A stretch of DNA of 24,831 nucleotides from a virus: positions 1 through 24,831 of the IMG/VR virus record IMGVR_UViG_3300042691_006063; one strand, given 5' to 3'. Position numbers and translations under genes: made by a program. Positions 1 through 7,084 of the stretch are shown in pieces; positions within the stretch are counted from its first letter, which is position 1, and each line of letters starts with the position of its first letter. The notes under the pieces are model-generated. The model searched no databases. It was not told the DNA's origin and was given only the letters and a program-made list of their open reading frames with translations.

Positions 1-95
1 AGGCAGGGTTAACCCCTCCTGATAGCGCACGGGTGATAGTGAACAAAAATGGCACTTACGAGGACATGACCTGGGGCGAGTATGAAAAGCTTTGA
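1..95 (+). CDS. C-terminal end of an upstream gene (partial, unidentified)
   Basis: An open frame enters from the left edge (codons in the frame starting at base 3) and stops at TGA 93-95. The visible 30 residues end in NGTYEDMTWGEYEKL, a polar and acidic tail. It overlaps the next gene by 14 bases, which fits the tight packing of this phage. The product cannot be identified from so short a tail. A terminase or another cell-surface or sugar enzyme are both possible given the neighbours, but neither is supported by a motif. Confidence 0.6.
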   Translation, partial: AGLTPPDSARVIVNKNGTYEDMTWGEYEKL

Positions 96-759
96 GATTC
101 ATACACTTGCGTGGCCCAACACAGATGCACGCATCATGTCTGGGCACACAGACGTCATGGACAAACTGGGCCTGCAGGTCTGCTACACGCTCCAGCAGGT
201 AGACCACGGCGCGTGGATGGACAACGTGATAGCCCACAGCAAGGCAGATGTAGTCGGCTTTCTGGACGTTGACTGCATACCCACCAGCAAGAACTCAGTT
301 CCACGGGCGGTACAGTGGGCTGCAGACAACCAGAGCTTCGTCGGCATCGCCCAGGTCAGCAACCACATCCCGCCTGGAAGCCACATCTACGCAGCCCCTG
401 CCTTCTTCTTCATCTGGCGTGAAACCTGGGAGAAGCTAGGCCGTCCTACCTTCCAGGCAACACCGCACGGAGACGTTGCGGAGAACGTCTGCTACGCCGC
501 AGAACTCGCTAGAAAGCCCTACAAGACATTATTTCCAACCCACTATACCCACGCCCCCGACGAAGGCCTGTGGAGGCTCCACACCTACGGGCACTACGGT
601 ATCGGTACAGTCTTTGAAGGCGGTGTCTACCACCTCTACCAGAGCCGGATGCAGAAGAACATCGACCTTTTCTGCCAAGCCTGCGAGCAGGTTGTGGATA
701 ACCCAGATGGCCCGCAGCCCAGCGAACTGGGTGCTAACCAGCCTGCGTGGTCACTATGA
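82..759 (+). CDS. Glycosyltransferase-like protein (GT-A type, DxD motif)
   Basis: A 225-residue soluble protein. Residues 56-66 read ADVVGFLDVDC: a hydrophobic strand ending in D62-V-D64, the metal- and nucleotide-sugar-binding DxD motif of GT-A glycosyltransferases. A later HTYGHYGIG stretch (167-175) and GGVYHLYQS (180-188) supply histidines of the sort that complete the metal site in that fold. There is no signal peptide or membrane helix. The start has a purine-rich GGGGCGAG just upstream. In the family, such enzymes move a sugar from an activated donor. Here it sits between an unknown gene and the portal block, so it might decorate virion proteins, phage DNA or host surface sugars; this is inference. 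It could also be a nucleotidyltransferase-like relative. Confidence 0.62.
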   Translation: MKSFEIHTLAWPNTDARIMSGHTDVMDKLGLQVCYTLQQVDHGAWMDNVIAHSKADVVGFLDVDCIPTSKNSVPRAVQWAADNQSFVGIAQVSNHIPPGSHIYAAPAFFFIWRETWEKLGRPTFQATPHGDVAENVCYAAELARKPYKTLFPTHYTHAPDEGLWRLHTYGHYGIGTVFEGGVYHLYQSRMQKNIDLFCQACEQVVDNPDGPQPSELGANQPAWSL

Positions 760-1151
760 CGCCGCTATCTAAAGAGCAGCTGCGCGTCGAGATGGAGCGG
801 TTCCTGGCCGACGAGGACAGGGGCATCAGCGTCACCGTTTTTGCAGAAGCCTGCGGGTTGTCCAAGGACACCATCAACAAAGTGTTCTTGAGCCGCACCC
901 GCCCGCTCACAGAAATGGTGCAGGCAAGGGTAAACCGGGGCTACGCGGCTTGGAAAGCGGGGCTGCTCAGGACGATGAAGCGCCGCGACAACACGGTTTT
1001 TGCTGACTACCGCAAGAAACCAGAGGTTCCTATCCTGCCAAGCAGTAGGCTGACCTACGAAAACGGCAGTTTCCGGCTGAAAATCGGCCTGCAAAACAGG
1101 CACGACTACAGCAATCCGTCACTTAAAGAGCAACTCAGCAAAAGAGGGTAA
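756..1151 (+). CDS. Small HTH-containing phage protein
   Basis: 131 residues from ATG 756, which overlaps the previous stop as ATGA; a GTG three codons earlier is possible but less likely. Residues about 24-45 (SVTVFAEACGLSKDTINKVF) have the spacing of a helix-turn-helix, with Ala-Cys-Gly at the turn. The C-terminal third is basic and polar and ends in a KEQLSKRG tail. The placement just before the zinc-knuckle protein and portal recalls gene pairs I have seen in uncultured podovirus-like phages. A DNA-binding role is supported by the HTH. Whether it acts as a regulator, in packaging (small terminase-like) or otherwise is not decided by the sequence. Confidence 0.65.
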   Translation: MTPLSKEQLRVEMERFLADEDRGISVTVFAEACGLSKDTINKVFLSRTRPLTEMVQARVNRGYAAWKAGLLRTMKRRDNTVFADYRKKPEVPILPSSRLTYENGSFRLKIGLQNRHDYSNPSLKEQLSKRG

Positions 1152-1153
1152 AC

Positions 1154-1642
1154 ATGGCTGTACTGCACGACTACTTTTGTTCGCAACACGGGGTTTTTGA
1201 GTCTTTTTCCGAAAAATGCCCTATGAAACCCTGCAAAGGCGAGGTGTCAAAGGTGTTTCTCCAGCCTGTAGGCATCAAGTCAGACCGCACCAAGAAGGCT
1301 GACAAGGCGCTCAAGCAACTGGCGTCAGATTTCCAGATGACGGACATCAAAAGCACCCGTGAAGGCGAGCACCAGACCGGCTACATCAAACGCAACAACA
1401 ACATGACGGACAAGGAGCGGGAAGAAGCCCTCGCTGTTGCCGAGCAACGCCAGCCTCGTCCTGGTGACGCGGCAATCTGGGGCGGTGCAGGCGCAATTTC
1501 CATGAGCAGCGTCATGGGAGGCCAGTTCAAGCCCGTGGCTGACGAGCAAGTTAGCGTTTTGCCAAAATCTGTGGGAAACTTGACAGGCCCACGGACAGCG
1601 AGTTATATGGCTGACCACGAAAACCTGAAGATCAAGCCGTGA
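1154..1642 (+). CDS. Zinc-knuckle phage protein upstream of portal
   Basis: 162 residues. The N-terminus carries C9-x2-H12-x9-C22-x4-C27, a likely zinc-binding knuckle (start MAVLHDYFCSQHGVF). It is followed by a Lys-rich helical part (residues 40-70), then a flexible Gly/Met segment with no clear fold. ATG 1154 lies two bases after the previous stop, with AAAGAGG as ribosome binding site. Its stop overlaps the portal start as GTGA. I recognise the layout as a conserved unknown next to the portal in environmental phages, but no function is known to me. Possible roles are head assembly or nucleic acid binding; the knuckle supports the latter weakly. Confidence 0.65.
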   Translation: MAVLHDYFCSQHGVFESFSEKCPMKPCKGEVSKVFLQPVGIKSDRTKKADKALKQLASDFQMTDIKSTREGEHQTGYIKRNNNMTDKEREEALAVAEQRQPRPGDAAIWGGAGAISMSSVMGGQFKPVADEQVSVLPKSVGNLTGPRTASYMADHENLKIKP

Positions 1643-3267
1643 GAATCCCCTCCAACCCGGAAGATCGAGAAGCGTTCTACCTGGACATCATCAGCAAATG
1701 CATGGTGTCCAGGGAAAACCGCGCTGCTGACTACAACACGTTGCGCAGCTGGTACTTGTTTGGCAACGGCCCGGACGAGGCTCCGGCGCTGTACAACAAG
1801 ATCTTCCCGCACATTGACCAGTTGACGAGCTTCGTCTACTCGGCGGAAACCACGCGCTTTTCCATCACGCTGGGTGCGGCTGTCAACGAGCAGGAATACG
1901 CCAAGGTTCCCTCGCTGACGCGGATGCTCAACGACGAGTGGCTCAACAGCAATGCCGACCTGACGTTTGCCCAAGCCGTGTCGTGGAGCCTTGCCTACAA
2001 CAGCACCTTCATCAAGCTCGTCGCCAACAACGGTGTCCACCCGCACTTTGTAGAGCCACACTGCATGGGGGTTTTGCGGGAAGACATTCCAGGGCTGGAC
2101 AGCCAGGAAGCCGTTGTCCAGACCTACTACATCACGAAGAGCCAGCTGTACTCACAGTTGTACAGCCATCCCAAGCGCGAGCAGATCGTTGCCCGTCTCA
2201 ACGCGGTTCAGCATGACCGCACCGAGATTGCCAACGGCATCGAGCGCATCATGATCAGCCAAATTGACCCAACCCTGTACGGGAACGTCAATCTTGATCT
2301 GTCTGGCTTCAACCGCTACAAGGCTGAAGTTGCCGAGCCCACGGTTGAGATGACCGAGCTTTGGCTTTGGAACGACGAAATCAACGACTACCAAGTCGTG
2401 ACCAAAGCCGATCCAGACATCATCATCTACGACAGGCCCGGTGAAAGCCTGTGGATGAAAGGCGAGCTTCCGTTCATCCAGATCTGCCCCAACCCGGTTT
2501 ACGACTATTTCTGGGGGCAGGCAGAGGTACAGCGCCTAGTGTTCTTGCAAGGGCTGCGCAACAAGCGCATGACCGAGATTCTGGATCTTCTGTCCAAACA
2601 GGTCAGCCCGCCCACGGCGCTGATCGGCTTCACCGGCATCCTCGATGAGAAGAACTTTGCGCTCAACCGTGCTGGTGGCCTCCTTGCTACTGATATGCCC
2701 AGCGCCAAGGTGGAGAAGCTCGCTCCTAATATCCCGCAGGATCTGTTCCGCGAGATAGGCGAGATTGACGCCATGTTTGAGGAGGCCTCAGGCATCGTCA
2801 GCGTCCTGCAAGGCCGAGGTGAGTCCGGAGTCCGATCCTCCGGACACGCCAGCCAACTTGCTCGTCTAGGCTCCAGTCGCGCCAAGAAACGCGCCCTCGT
2901 CATCGAGGACAGCCTGGAAAAACTTGCCACCATGTACTTGAAAGCGTTGCGTTTATACAACCCGACGCATCTGAAAGATACCCACGGGACGCCCTTTATC
3001 GCCAACCAGTTCCCCGAGGACTTTGTGGTAAAGGTGGACGCGCACAGCAACAGTCCAATCTTCATGGAAGATCTGCGCTCGCTGGCGTTCAACCTGTTTG
3101 AGGCGCAAGTTATTGACCGTGAATCCTTGCTGGATCTGCTTGAACCTCCTATGAAGCAGCAGTTGAAAGAGCGGCTGAAGCAGATGGAAGAAAAACAGCA
3201 GCAACAGCAGCAGCAAGCACCCCAGCCCGCCGCTGGCGAGCAACCTCAACTTAGGCAGGTGAAGTGA
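1639..3267 (+). CDS. Portal protein
   Basis: 542 residues, the usual size for a podovirus portal. The portal forms the dodecameric ring at the head vertex through which DNA is packed and ejected. Support comes from the N-terminal segment with WYLFGNG and conserved aromatic spacing, a mixed alpha/beta body with repeated short strands (EMTELWLWNDE, ELPFIQICPNPVYDYFWG), a long helix GEIDAMFEEASGIVSVLQGRGE typical of the portal stem and wing, and a Gln-rich disordered C-terminus (poly-Gln, then Pro/Ala). The GTG start at 1639 overlaps the previous stop. The position directly before scaffold and capsid genes agrees. No fold-level search was possible, but other explanations are unlikely. Confidence 0.88.
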   Translation: MRIPSNPEDREAFYLDIISKCMVSRENRAADYNTLRSWYLFGNGPDEAPALYNKIFPHIDQLTSFVYSAETTRFSITLGAAVNEQEYAKVPSLTRMLNDEWLNSNADLTFAQAVSWSLAYNSTFIKLVANNGVHPHFVEPHCMGVLREDIPGLDSQEAVVQTYYITKSQLYSQLYSHPKREQIVARLNAVQHDRTEIANGIERIMISQIDPTLYGNVNLDLSGFNRYKAEVAEPTVEMTELWLWNDEINDYQVVTKADPDIIIYDRPGESLWMKGELPFIQICPNPVYDYFWGQAEVQRLVFLQGLRNKRMTEILDLLSKQVSPPTALIGFTGILDEKNFALNRAGGLLATDMPSAKVEKLAPNIPQDLFREIGEIDAMFEEASGIVSVLQGRGESGVRSSGHASQLARLGSSRAKKRALVIEDSLEKLATMYLKALRLYNPTHLKDTHGTPFIANQFPEDFVVKVDAHSNSPIFMEDLRSLAFNLFEAQVIDRESLLDLLEPPMKQQLKERLKQMEEKQQQQQQQAPQPAAGEQPQLRQVK

Positions 3268-3428
3268 TGGCCGCACAAAATGCAGGAATGATTGCCCCCA
3301 AAGCTGACCAGCCTCGGGTGCAAACCAGTGACCTCAAGCGACTAGATTCGATGCCGAGCTTGACATATCGGCAAACTGGTACTACAACCGCACCGCAACG
3401 GCAAGTGAGGAATTACTCACGACGTTAA
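3267..3428 (+). CDS. Small basic hypothetical protein (53 aa)
   Basis: ATG 3267 shares its A with the portal stop (TGATG), so it is probably translated by reinitiation after the portal. The 53 residues are polar and Thr/Gln-rich and end in a basic RQVRNYSRR tail, giving a strong positive charge. There are no cysteines or membrane segments and no recognisable family. It may be a portal-associated accessory factor, judged only from coupling. Confidence 0.55.
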   Translation: MAAQNAGMIAPKADQPRVQTSDLKRLDSMPSLTYRQTGTTTAPQRQVRNYSRR

Positions 3429-3439
3429 GGAGCAAAGAC

Positions 3440-3481
3440 ATGTACGGAATGATGAAGCGGGGCCGCAAGTCCCGTCGCTGA
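3440..3481 (+). CDS. Tiny Arg/Lys peptide (13 aa)
   Basis: Candidate mini-gene encoding MYGMMKRGRKSRR. A strong ribosome binding site (TAAGGAG, 3426-3432) stands 7 bases before ATG 3440 and no longer frame uses it. Seven of the 13 residues are Arg or Lys. It resembles in character the peptide at 3556. It could be a real DNA- or RNA-binding micropeptide, a leader peptide for the genes below, or a relic of a longer basic gene. Confidence 0.4.
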   Translation: MYGMMKRGRKSRR

Positions 3482-3555
3482 GATTCCCTGCAAAAGGGAT
3501 GGGGAATGGCTGCTCGCCCCTGTTTGAGTGGCCGCGTCTGTAAAGAGGTGCTGTC

Positions 3556-3591
3556 ATGGCTCGTCGTGGTCGCAAAGGCAAGCGCAAGTAA
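3556..3591 (+). CDS. Tiny Arg/Lys peptide (11 aa)
   Basis: Candidate mini-gene encoding MARRGRKGKRK, with AAGAGGTG (3543-3550) five bases before ATG 3556 and a TAA stop. Eight of 11 residues are Arg or Lys. It follows the 13-residue peptide by 74 bases that hold a short hairpin (3485-3499) but no clear gene. The shared RGRK core and the separate ribosome binding sites argue that both peptides are selected for. Proof of translation is lacking. Confidence 0.4.
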   Translation: MARRGRKGKRK

Positions 3592-3645
3592 TTGCGTTTC
3601 CAGCCTCTGGGGGCGGCTTGATAGCTCCCAACATACAATCAAGGT

Positions 3646-4089
3646 ATGAGCGTTCCTCCTGATCAGTTGATGGCAATGATGCGCAAGTCCCAGCCGGGGC
3701 AGGCGCAGCCTCCGTCTGAGCCCGGCGCTCAACCGCCAGAATCCGTAGTAGAAGCCCCTCCGATGGCTTCTCCGATGTCTACGCCTGAGCCCAAGCTCGG
3801 TAGTCGTGAAGGCGCGATGATCAATCTCAGCATGGCGCTGGATCTGATCGAACAGTCTTTGCCTGCGTTTGGCGCAAACTCTGATGAGTCGCAGAAAATT
3901 CTGCCCGCCATCCGTGCGTTGAATACCGTCATCGGCCCGCGTAAGAATCAAGTCAATGAATTGCAGCAGACGGAAATTCTTCAAATGCTGCAAAGCCTTC
4001 CCAAGGCGGGAGGGATGAGCCCGGAAGCTCGCGCTCTTTCTCAAGCCCCCATCCTCGGTATGCCGCCCGGTATGCCGCAACCCATGTAA
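3646..4089 (+). CDS. Pro/Met-rich head-region protein, unknown
   Basis: 147 residues. The first 50 are disordered and Pro/Gln-rich (QAQPPSEPGAQPPES). Residues about 58-115 form an amphipathic helical hairpin (MINLSMALDLIEQSLPAFG, then ILPAIRALNTVIGP). The C-terminus is again Pro/Met/Gly (MPPGMPQPM). ATG 3646 is the only start in frame after an upstream stop; AAGG stands unusually close (one base), so initiation may be weak. Lying between portal and scaffold candidate, it may be a head-assembly helper. No family is recognised. Confidence 0.65.
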   Translation: MSVPPDQLMAMMRKSQPGQAQPPSEPGAQPPESVVEAPPMASPMSTPEPKLGSREGAMINLSMALDLIEQSLPAFGANSDESQKILPAIRALNTVIGPRKNQVNELQQTEILQMLQSLPKAGGMSPEARALSQAPILGMPPGMPQPM

Positions 4090-4099
4090 GGAGTCCCTC

Positions 4100-4282
4100 G
4101 TGGAACTTTTTAAGCCTCGCGCCGCCGGTTCTATCCGTCAACCCACTTCTGACAACCAGAAGCACGGCAGCGTCATGAATCCCCCGCGTTACGCCCGTAT
4201 GGGTGGCCTCTCCACGGCTGGCAAGGTTGGTAAGACCGGCATGGCTGTGCAGAAGCCGGCTGACGGTCGCAAAGTCATCTGA
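4100..4282 (+). CDS. Small basic hypothetical protein (60 aa)
   Basis: GTG start at 4100 with a good ribosome binding site, TAAGGAG, formed across the stop of the previous gene (4087-4093). The 60 residues are Gly/Lys/Arg-rich and low in hydrophobics (for example GGLSTAGKVGKTGMAVQKPA), so probably disordered. It is the third small basic protein between portal and capsid, which suggests a shared role with DNA or the acidic scaffold; this is inference only. Confidence 0.6.
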   Translation: MELFKPRAAGSIRQPTSDNQKHGSVMNPPRYARMGGLSTAGKVGKTGMAVQKPADGRKVI

Positions 4283-4304
4283 TCAGGATAGGGGGTAGTT
4301 GATC

Positions 4305-4835
4305 ATGGCTTCTCTGGAAAACGTTTCTTCCGACGCACGCGACGAACTCGCGGCACTGGCGCGGCAGCTTGCCGAGCATCCCGAAACCCGCAAGGAGTTT
4401 CTGCGGATGACGAAGAAGGTCAAGCCTGACCTTCCCATTCCCGAACTGGAAATTGAGGAGTACACGACCAAGGCCGTGTCTGCTTCTCAGAAGAAGGTGG
4501 AGGAACTGGAAAACCGTCTGCGTGAGCGGGACGCCAGGGAAGAACTGGAAAAGCGTCGGCAGACGCTGATCAAGAAGGGTCTTGCCGCAGAGGAAGACAT
4601 TCCCGAAGTGGAGAAGATCATGCTTGAGCGCGGCATCCAGAACCATGAAACGGCGGCTGAGTATCATCAGTGGATGAAACGCGCTGCCGAGCCCACTCCG
4701 TCCGGGTACAACCCCAATACGCTCAAGAAGTTTGACCTGAGCAAGTACTGGAAGAACCCTAACGGTGCTGCCCGTGATGAGGCGGCAAAAGCGTTGCAGG
4801 ATCTGCGTCGTCCGACGCGTCCTATCGGTTTGTGA
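4305..4835 (+). CDS. Scaffold protein candidate
   Basis: 176 residues from ATG 4305, preceded by ATAGGGGG at good spacing; a TTG two codons earlier is less likely. The protein is almost all charged helix: residues 55-105 form a coiled coil (SQKKVEELENRLRERDAREE), followed by EDIPEVEKIMLERGI and a Lys/Asn/Arg-rich C-terminus (DLSKYWKNPNGAARDEAAK) of the sort that binds the inside of the capsid. Size, charge, coiled coil and place just before the capsid gene all match phage internal scaffolds, which guide shell assembly and then leave. Scaffold sequences diverge fast, so this rests on features and position. Confidence 0.72.
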   Translation: MASLENVSSDARDELAALARQLAEHPETRKEFLRMTKKVKPDLPIPELEIEEYTTKAVSASQKKVEELENRLRERDAREELEKRRQTLIKKGLAAEEDIPEVEKIMLERGIQNHETAAEYHQWMKRAAEPTPSGYNPNTLKKFDLSKYWKNPNGAARDEAAKALQDLRRPTRPIGL

Positions 4836-4844
4836 GAGGGTATG

Positions 4845-4866
4845 ACCGGGGCATGACCCCATTGGT
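4845..4866 (+). promoter_or_regulatory. Hairpin before the major capsid gene
   Basis: GGGG (4848-4851) pairs with CCCC (4857-4860) around a CATGA loop, and flanking ACC (4845-4847) can pair with GGT (4864-4866) across an ATT bulge; a TTTCTT run follows. It lies in the 46-base gap between scaffold and capsid genes, ahead of the capsid ribosome binding site. It could be a leaky terminator, an RNA-processing site or an mRNA-stabilising 5' end that sets capsid excess over scaffold. Confidence 0.35.
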
Positions 4867-4881
4867 TTCTTAGGAGCAATC

Positions 4882-5898
4882 ATGCCAATCGGTGGCGGTA
4901 TTCTTCCGGCAGCTGGTACTAACCAGTACACCGAGCTGACTTATGTCACTCGGCGAGCCTTCATTCCCAAGCTGGTCGTCCAGATCTACAACAGCACGCC
5001 GCTGATGGCTGCGCTGCTGGCGAACGCTCAGACGGCAAGCGGCGGTGTGTCCAGCGTGACGGTGCCCGTGCAGGGCGCTCAGTTCGTGAACGCGCAGTGG
5101 TCGGACTACAGCGGCAGCTTCGCGCAGCCGAGCGTCCAGCAGGGTGCGTACAACGCTGAGTTCAACCTCAAGCTCATGATCAGCCCGGTGCCGTTCCTCG
5201 GCATGGAAGGCGCTGTCCAGCAGGACGCCGCCATCATCCCGCTGATCGAGGCTCGGATGAACGATGCCACGAACGTCATGATGGACGCGATGGCGACGGC
5301 CCTGTACAACAACACCACCAACGCGCAGCAGTTCATTGGACTGCCCGCTGCGGTGGACGATGGTACGGGCACGGCCTCCTACGGCAACATCACCCGCTCG
5401 GCCTCCACCAACCCGTGGTGGCGCTCCAAGGTGTACGCGGCTGGCTCGGTCAACCCGACTCGCCAGAACATCCTGCAGTACATCTCTGGCACGGTGAAGA
5501 ACGGTGCTGAAGTCCCGACCTTCGCGGTCTGCGGTTTTGGCACCTGGACGCTGCTGGCTCAAGACTTTGTTGGTCAAGAGCAGTACGTCATCACGCCGGG
5601 TTCCGGGTTTGACGGTGATGCCAACGGCCCCCAGGCTGCGTTCCGCGCCCTGATGGTTGCCGGTGTGCCGGTTTACCCCGATCCGTACTGCCCCGAGGGC
5701 ACGGTCTACTTCCTGAACACCAACTACCTCTCGTTCTACGTGCATGAGCAGGGCAGTTTCGTGTTCACGGGCTTTGAGTCCACCCTGCCGAACTGGCAGA
5801 TCGGCTACGTCGGCGCTGTGCTGACAATTGCCGAACTGGTGAACACCAAGCCGAAGTCCATGACCAAGGTCACGGGTTACAACTCTCTCAGCATCTGA
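4882..5898 (+). CDS. Major capsid protein (HK97-like fold expected)
   Basis: 338 residues, the size of a HK97-fold shell protein. The N-terminus (MPIGGGILPAAGTNQYTELTY) leads to a helix, a segment rich in beta structure (SSVTVPVQGAQFVNAQWSDYSG) like the E-loop, a long Met-rich spine-like helix (LIEARMNDATNVMMDAMATALYNN), and a C-terminal P-domain-like part with VPVYPDPYCPEGTVYFLNTNY. The ribosome binding site TAGGAG is strong, fitting a highly made protein. The place after the scaffold and before decoration-like genes agrees. It has the highest GC of the window by eye. I see no protease gene, so head maturation without a phage protease is likely. Confidence 0.88.
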   Translation: MPIGGGILPAAGTNQYTELTYVTRRAFIPKLVVQIYNSTPLMAALLANAQTASGGVSSVTVPVQGAQFVNAQWSDYSGSFAQPSVQQGAYNAEFNLKLMISPVPFLGMEGAVQQDAAIIPLIEARMNDATNVMMDAMATALYNNTTNAQQFIGLPAAVDDGTGTASYGNITRSASTNPWWRSKVYAAGSVNPTRQNILQYISGTVKNGAEVPTFAVCGFGTWTLLAQDFVGQEQYVITPGSGFDGDANGPQAAFRALMVAGVPVYPDPYCPEGTVYFLNTNYLSFYVHEQGSFVFTGFESTLPNWQIGYVGAVLTIAELVNTKPKSMTKVTGYNSLSI

Positions 5899-5911
5899 AG
5901 GAGAAGCAATC

Positions 5912-6274
5912 ATGGCACTTGGCATGAACAAGATCTTGATGGCGAATGCTGCTGCCAACACGGCAGCGGCTTATTTGCAACCCGTGACGGTTGCGAGTAT
6001 CGGCGCGGGCAACACCACGCTGATGACGAACGCCAAGTTCATCCCGGCTGGTACGTACCTTTGGCCGCAGCAAGCGTCCAACGTCACCATTGAAATCAAC
6101 CAATACACGGGAACTGCAAACTCGTGGACGACGCTGATTGCCAACAACGTTGGCGGCAGCTTTGTGTCGGATGGTTTCAACGTGCGGGCCAACGCGGTGA
6201 CGGGCACTCAGTCCATCACCCTGTGGACGGTCAACGGCGGATCGGACGTTTCCGGCACGTTCAACGCAAGCTGA
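5912..6274 (+). CDS. Decoration-like capsid accessory protein
   Basis: 120 residues with a very good ribosome binding site (AAGGAG, 5898-5903). The chain is mostly short beta strands with Thr/Asn/Ala/Gly turns (NVTIEINQYTGTANSWTTLI, GTQSITLWTVNG), consistent with a small beta-sandwich. No cysteine, coiled coil or membrane segment. Directly following the major capsid gene, it is a candidate head decoration or stabilising protein on the outside of the shell. No specific family was recognised, so the role rests on position and composition. Confidence 0.62.
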   Translation: MALGMNKILMANAAANTAAAYLQPVTVASIGAGNTTLMTNAKFIPAGTYLWPQQASNVTIEINQYTGTANSWTTLIANNVGGSFVSDGFNVRANAVTGTQSITLWTVNGGSDVSGTFNAS

Positions 6275-6284
6275 GGAGGTTGAC

Positions 6285-6740
6285 ATGGCAAATGCCAACC
6301 GAATCGCGGCTTCTGGTCCGCAGGCTTTTGGCAACTTCCTGATTGCGTCAGGGATTGCCAACACGGCTGCGGCAAGCAACGTAGCGGGCGTGTTGCCCAT
6401 CTTGAGCGGTGGCCTTACCAACGGTGGTGCGGTTGCCAACTCTGGTGCGGTCATCATCCGGCGTGTGACGTTCTGCAACCCGAGCGGCAACATCAGCAAC
6501 GCCAACGTGTCGGTGCTGACCAGCAGCGACGGCAACAGCAGCAACGCGGTGGTGAGCAACTTTAAGCTCACGACCCTGAATGCCACCAACAAGTGGCAAG
6601 ACGGGAACATTGCGGCGACGTACACGACCACCGAAGTGACGGGTGATCAAACCTCGGCACTTTGGGTGGTGGTGGCGTCTGCTGGTGCCACGACCGGCAA
6701 CGTTCAGGTCAACGTCTACGGCGACGTCATCGTACCGTGA
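6285..6740 (+). CDS. Second beta-rich decoration/fibre-like head protein
   Basis: 151 residues with the strong ribosome binding site GAGGAGGT. The N-terminal 60 residues are Ala/Gly/Asn-rich; the rest is strand-rich (GAVIIRRVTFCNPSGN, SALWVVVASAGATTGNVQVN) and ends VYGDVIVP, an edge strand. The style and length resemble the preceding gene, and the pair may come from an old duplication, though the alignment is not obvious. Likely a head decoration or fibre. Its stop overlaps the next start (GTGA). Confidence 0.6.
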   Translation: MANANRIAASGPQAFGNFLIASGIANTAAASNVAGVLPILSGGLTNGGAVANSGAVIIRRVTFCNPSGNISNANVSVLTSSDGNSSNAVVSNFKLTTLNATNKWQDGNIAATYTTTEVTGDQTSALWVVVASAGATTGNVQVNVYGDVIVP

Positions 6741-7072
6741 CGACTGTCTATGTGACCAACGTAGGCGACTTCGACCATAGCGATAGCTATTGCGGATTCG
6801 TCTACAAGTTTCCTCGCGGCATCTCTGTGGAGATTCCGGTGGAGGCTGCCGAGAATCTTCTCGGGTTTGGTCATGACGACAAGACTGATTTCGTGGTGCG
6901 TCTGGGTTGGAGCAAAACCAGCCAGGACATGCCAAAAGCTCTTGAGAAGCTCGCTTGTTTGCGGGTGACGCAAGAGCCCGTGCAGAACCGCTCCCTACCC
7001 TCGGCGGTTGGCGCAGTATCCCTTCAGATCGCAAGGTCTGGGGGGAGAAAAGCCATTCCCAGGGTTGCGTAA
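6737..7072 (+). CDS. Hypothetical phage protein (111 aa)
   Basis: GTG start 6737 overlaps the previous stop; the frame extends upstream but this start gives coupling and a clean N-terminus (MTTVYVTNVGDFDHSD). It begins with beta strands and aromatic residues (SYCGFVYKFPRGISVEIP), then a short helix with AAENLLGFG, and ends in a basic, likely flexible tail (ARSGGRKAIPRVA). No known family. Between head decoration and adaptor genes, it may be a head-completion factor or virion protein. Confidence 0.6.
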   Translation: MTTVYVTNVGDFDHSDSYCGFVYKFPRGISVEIPVEAAENLLGFGHDDKTDFVVRLGWSKTSQDMPKALEKLACLRVTQEPVQNRSLPSAVGAVSLQIARSGGRKAIPRVA

Positions 7073-7084
7073 GATGGGTACGAC

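Noticed and set aside
3189-3225. CAG/CAA repeat tract
   Set aside because: Encodes the poly-Gln tail of the portal; no sign of a CRISPR array or regulatory repeat.
3499-3543. 14-codon forward frame MGNGCSPLFEWPRL between the two basic peptides
   Set aside because: Only a weak AAAAGGG upstream, product unlike its neighbours; not enough to call a gene.
3382-4080. Reverse-strand open frame (232 codons) across several small forward genes
   Set aside because: Low-complexity Arg/Leu product, no start signal; the forward small genes have ribosome binding sites.
4870-5961. Long reverse-strand open frame (363 codons) opposite the capsid gene
   Set aside because: Arg/Val/His-rich shadow of a GC-rich forward gene; no ribosome binding site or sensible fold, and the forward capsid protein explains the codon pattern.
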